NCBI GenBank assembly: GCA_016212845.1
Contig: JACRDR010000396.1
Span: forward strand, 1-7,849
DNA from: Elusimicrobiota bacterium
GTDB taxonomy: Bacteria; Elusimicrobiota; Elusimicrobia; UBA1565; JACRDR01
DNA: 7,849 nucleotides
Reading direction: 5' to 3'
This document shows, one piece after another, positions 7,426-7,849 of the stretch (its first letter is position 1; each line of letters starts with the position of its first letter). A model generated the notes under the pieces. It saw nothing but the letters and a program-made list of their open reading frames with translations, did no database searches and was not told the origin of the DNA. A program made the translations under genes and the position numbers.

Positions 7426-7833
7426 GTGAATCGAAAGGCGCTCTTTCTCGTCGTGGCCGCCGCCGCGTGCGCCGTTCCGGGCGACCGCTGGAAGGCGGAT
7501 CTCGACGCCGGGCGCCGCGCGGCCGAGTCCCGGCGCGTCGCCGACGCCGACCGGCTGCTGACCGCCGCCGCGCACGCGGCCGAGAAGTTCCCGACCGACG
7601 ACCCGCGACGAGTCGAATCGCTCCAAGCCCTCGCGTCCTTCCAGATCGAGCACGGCGAGGCTGTTGTGGACGCCCTCGGCGCCTGCGTCGGTGGCGAGGA
7701 CGCGCTCGAAGCTCGCCCGCGCCTCGGCGGACCGCCCGGCGCGCTGCGCCTCGATGCCCTCGGCGTACCAGCGCCGGACGTCCGACTTGGGCGCGCACCC
7801 GGCGAGGGCGAGCGCGATGACCAGGAGCCGCAT
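7414..7833 (-). CDS. TPR-type lipoprotein; convincing only in its N-terminal half
   Basis: The 139-residue frame opens with a lipoprotein signal MRLLVIALALAGCAPKSD (lipobox LAGC, Cys13) and one TPR-like unit (WYAEGIEAQRAGRSAEARAS through GVHNSLAVL, about 22-62). TPR lipoproteins are usually outer-membrane-anchored scaffolds. Beyond about residue 65 (left of ~7650) the sequence turns into Gly/Arg/Pro-rich text that looks like the antisense of the plus-strand ORF at 7426. Third-base G/C is 52 of 53 codons in its 5' part (7675-7833) and falls to about 80% further left, which supports real coding only at the right. The gene may be truncated and fused to antisense DNA by a rearrangement or a chimeric assembly, or it may be a genuine short protein. 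The ATG at 7833 gives the lipoprotein signal directly; GACGGG just upstream is a weak ribosome site. Confidence 0.55.
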   Translation of the reverse strand: MRLLVIALALAGCAPKSDVRRWYAEGIEAQRAGRSAEARASFERVLATDAGAEGVHNSLAVLDLEGREGLERFDSSRVVGRELLGRVRGGGQQPVGVGDAPGLGRAAPGVEIRLPAVARNGARGGGHDEKERLSIHEAP

Positions 7834-7849
7834 GCCCGTCGCATACCAC
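7426..7849 (+). CDS. TPR-type lipoprotein, runs off the window; convincing only up to ~7664
   Basis: Starting at GTG 7426 the plus strand encodes MNRKALFLVVAAAACAVPGD, a lipoprotein-like signal with Cys15 at the end of the hydrophobic run. A helical stretch follows, with ADADRLLTAAAHAAEKF and PTDDPRRVESLQALASFQ (about 40-73), which resembles kinesin-light-chain-type TPR sequence. GGGG four bases before the GTG is a plausible ribosome site, and an AT-rich patch lies upstream. Over the first 75 codons third-base G/C is about 88% against about 80% at first bases, as expected for real coding. After residue ~80 the sequence loses the repeat pattern and mirrors the minus-strand lipoprotein, and third-base G/C drops to about 77%. 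The frame has no stop before the window end. It probably represents the N-terminal part of an envelope TPR lipoprotein that is interrupted around 7650. Confidence 0.5.
   Translation, partial: MNRKALFLVVAAAACAVPGDRWKADLDAGRRAAESRRVADADRLLTAAAHAAEKFPTDDPRRVESLQALASFQIEHGEAVVDALGACVGGEDALEARPRLGGPPGALRLDALGVPAPDVRLGRAPGEGERDDQEPHARRIP

Noticed and set aside
6356..7849. Long minus-strand open frame (497 codons) covering the YihY/BrkB gene.
   Set aside because: The product is low-complexity Arg/Pro-rich sequence, and the membrane protein in another frame has clear family motifs, so this is a frame shadow.

Overview
The window is a GC-rich bacterial segment (most third codon positions are G or C), densely packed and mostly coded on the minus strand. 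I suspect an Elusimicrobiota-like or other environmental Gram-negative bacterium. The hints are lipoprotein-type signal sequences with TPR-like repeats and an exported protein with an Ala/Pro-rich linker behind its signal peptide. That is inference only, since no rRNA or taxonomic marker is present.

Layout. (1) The left edge (2-232, +) is the C-terminal tail of an FtsH-type AAA+ metalloprotease. It converges on the minus-strand genes and shares a CTAG at the two stop codons. (2) Positions 229-6335 (-) look like one operon of six genes. In order of transcription (right to left) they are a TetR-family repressor, a FabG-like SDR reductase, a KAS III (FabH)-like thiolase-fold enzyme, an exported alpha/beta-hydrolase-like protein, a cytoplasmic alpha/beta hydrolase, and an AMP-forming acyl-CoA synthetase. 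Four of the five junctions overlap by 1 or 4 bases (ATGA or TAATG); the fifth has an 87-base gap with its own Shine-Dalgarno. A near-consensus sigma70-type promoter (TGGACA, 18 bp, TATAAT) abuts a TGAACGA-N4-TCGTTCA palindrome just before the TetR gene, which suggests autoregulation of the whole set. (3) Positions 6394-7338 (-) encode a YihY/BrkB-family inner-membrane protein. (4) At the right edge two lipoprotein-like reading frames face each other on opposite strands over the same ~400 bases. Each is convincing only in its own N-terminal half.

How the operon may work: the ligase would activate a carboxylic acid to an acyl-CoA, the KAS III-like enzyme would transfer or condense an acyl group, the SDR would reduce a 3-oxo or similar group, and the two hydrolases would act on (thio)esters. 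The enzyme classes resemble those of the OleABCD long-chain olefin/beta-lactone pathway, but the subfamilies differ and the product cannot be read from sequence. The KAS III-like protein keeps the nucleophilic Cys but has Thr and Tyr where FabH has its catalytic His and Asn, so ordinary FabH chemistry is doubtful.

The most striking non-coding structure is a perfect 39-base palindromic element (19-base arms, 1-base centre) lodged in frame inside the acyl-CoA synthetase gene. It looks like a REP/MITE-type mobile palindrome. No tRNA, rRNA, CRISPR array or transposase gene was seen, and no gene-free stretch exceeds 300 bases.
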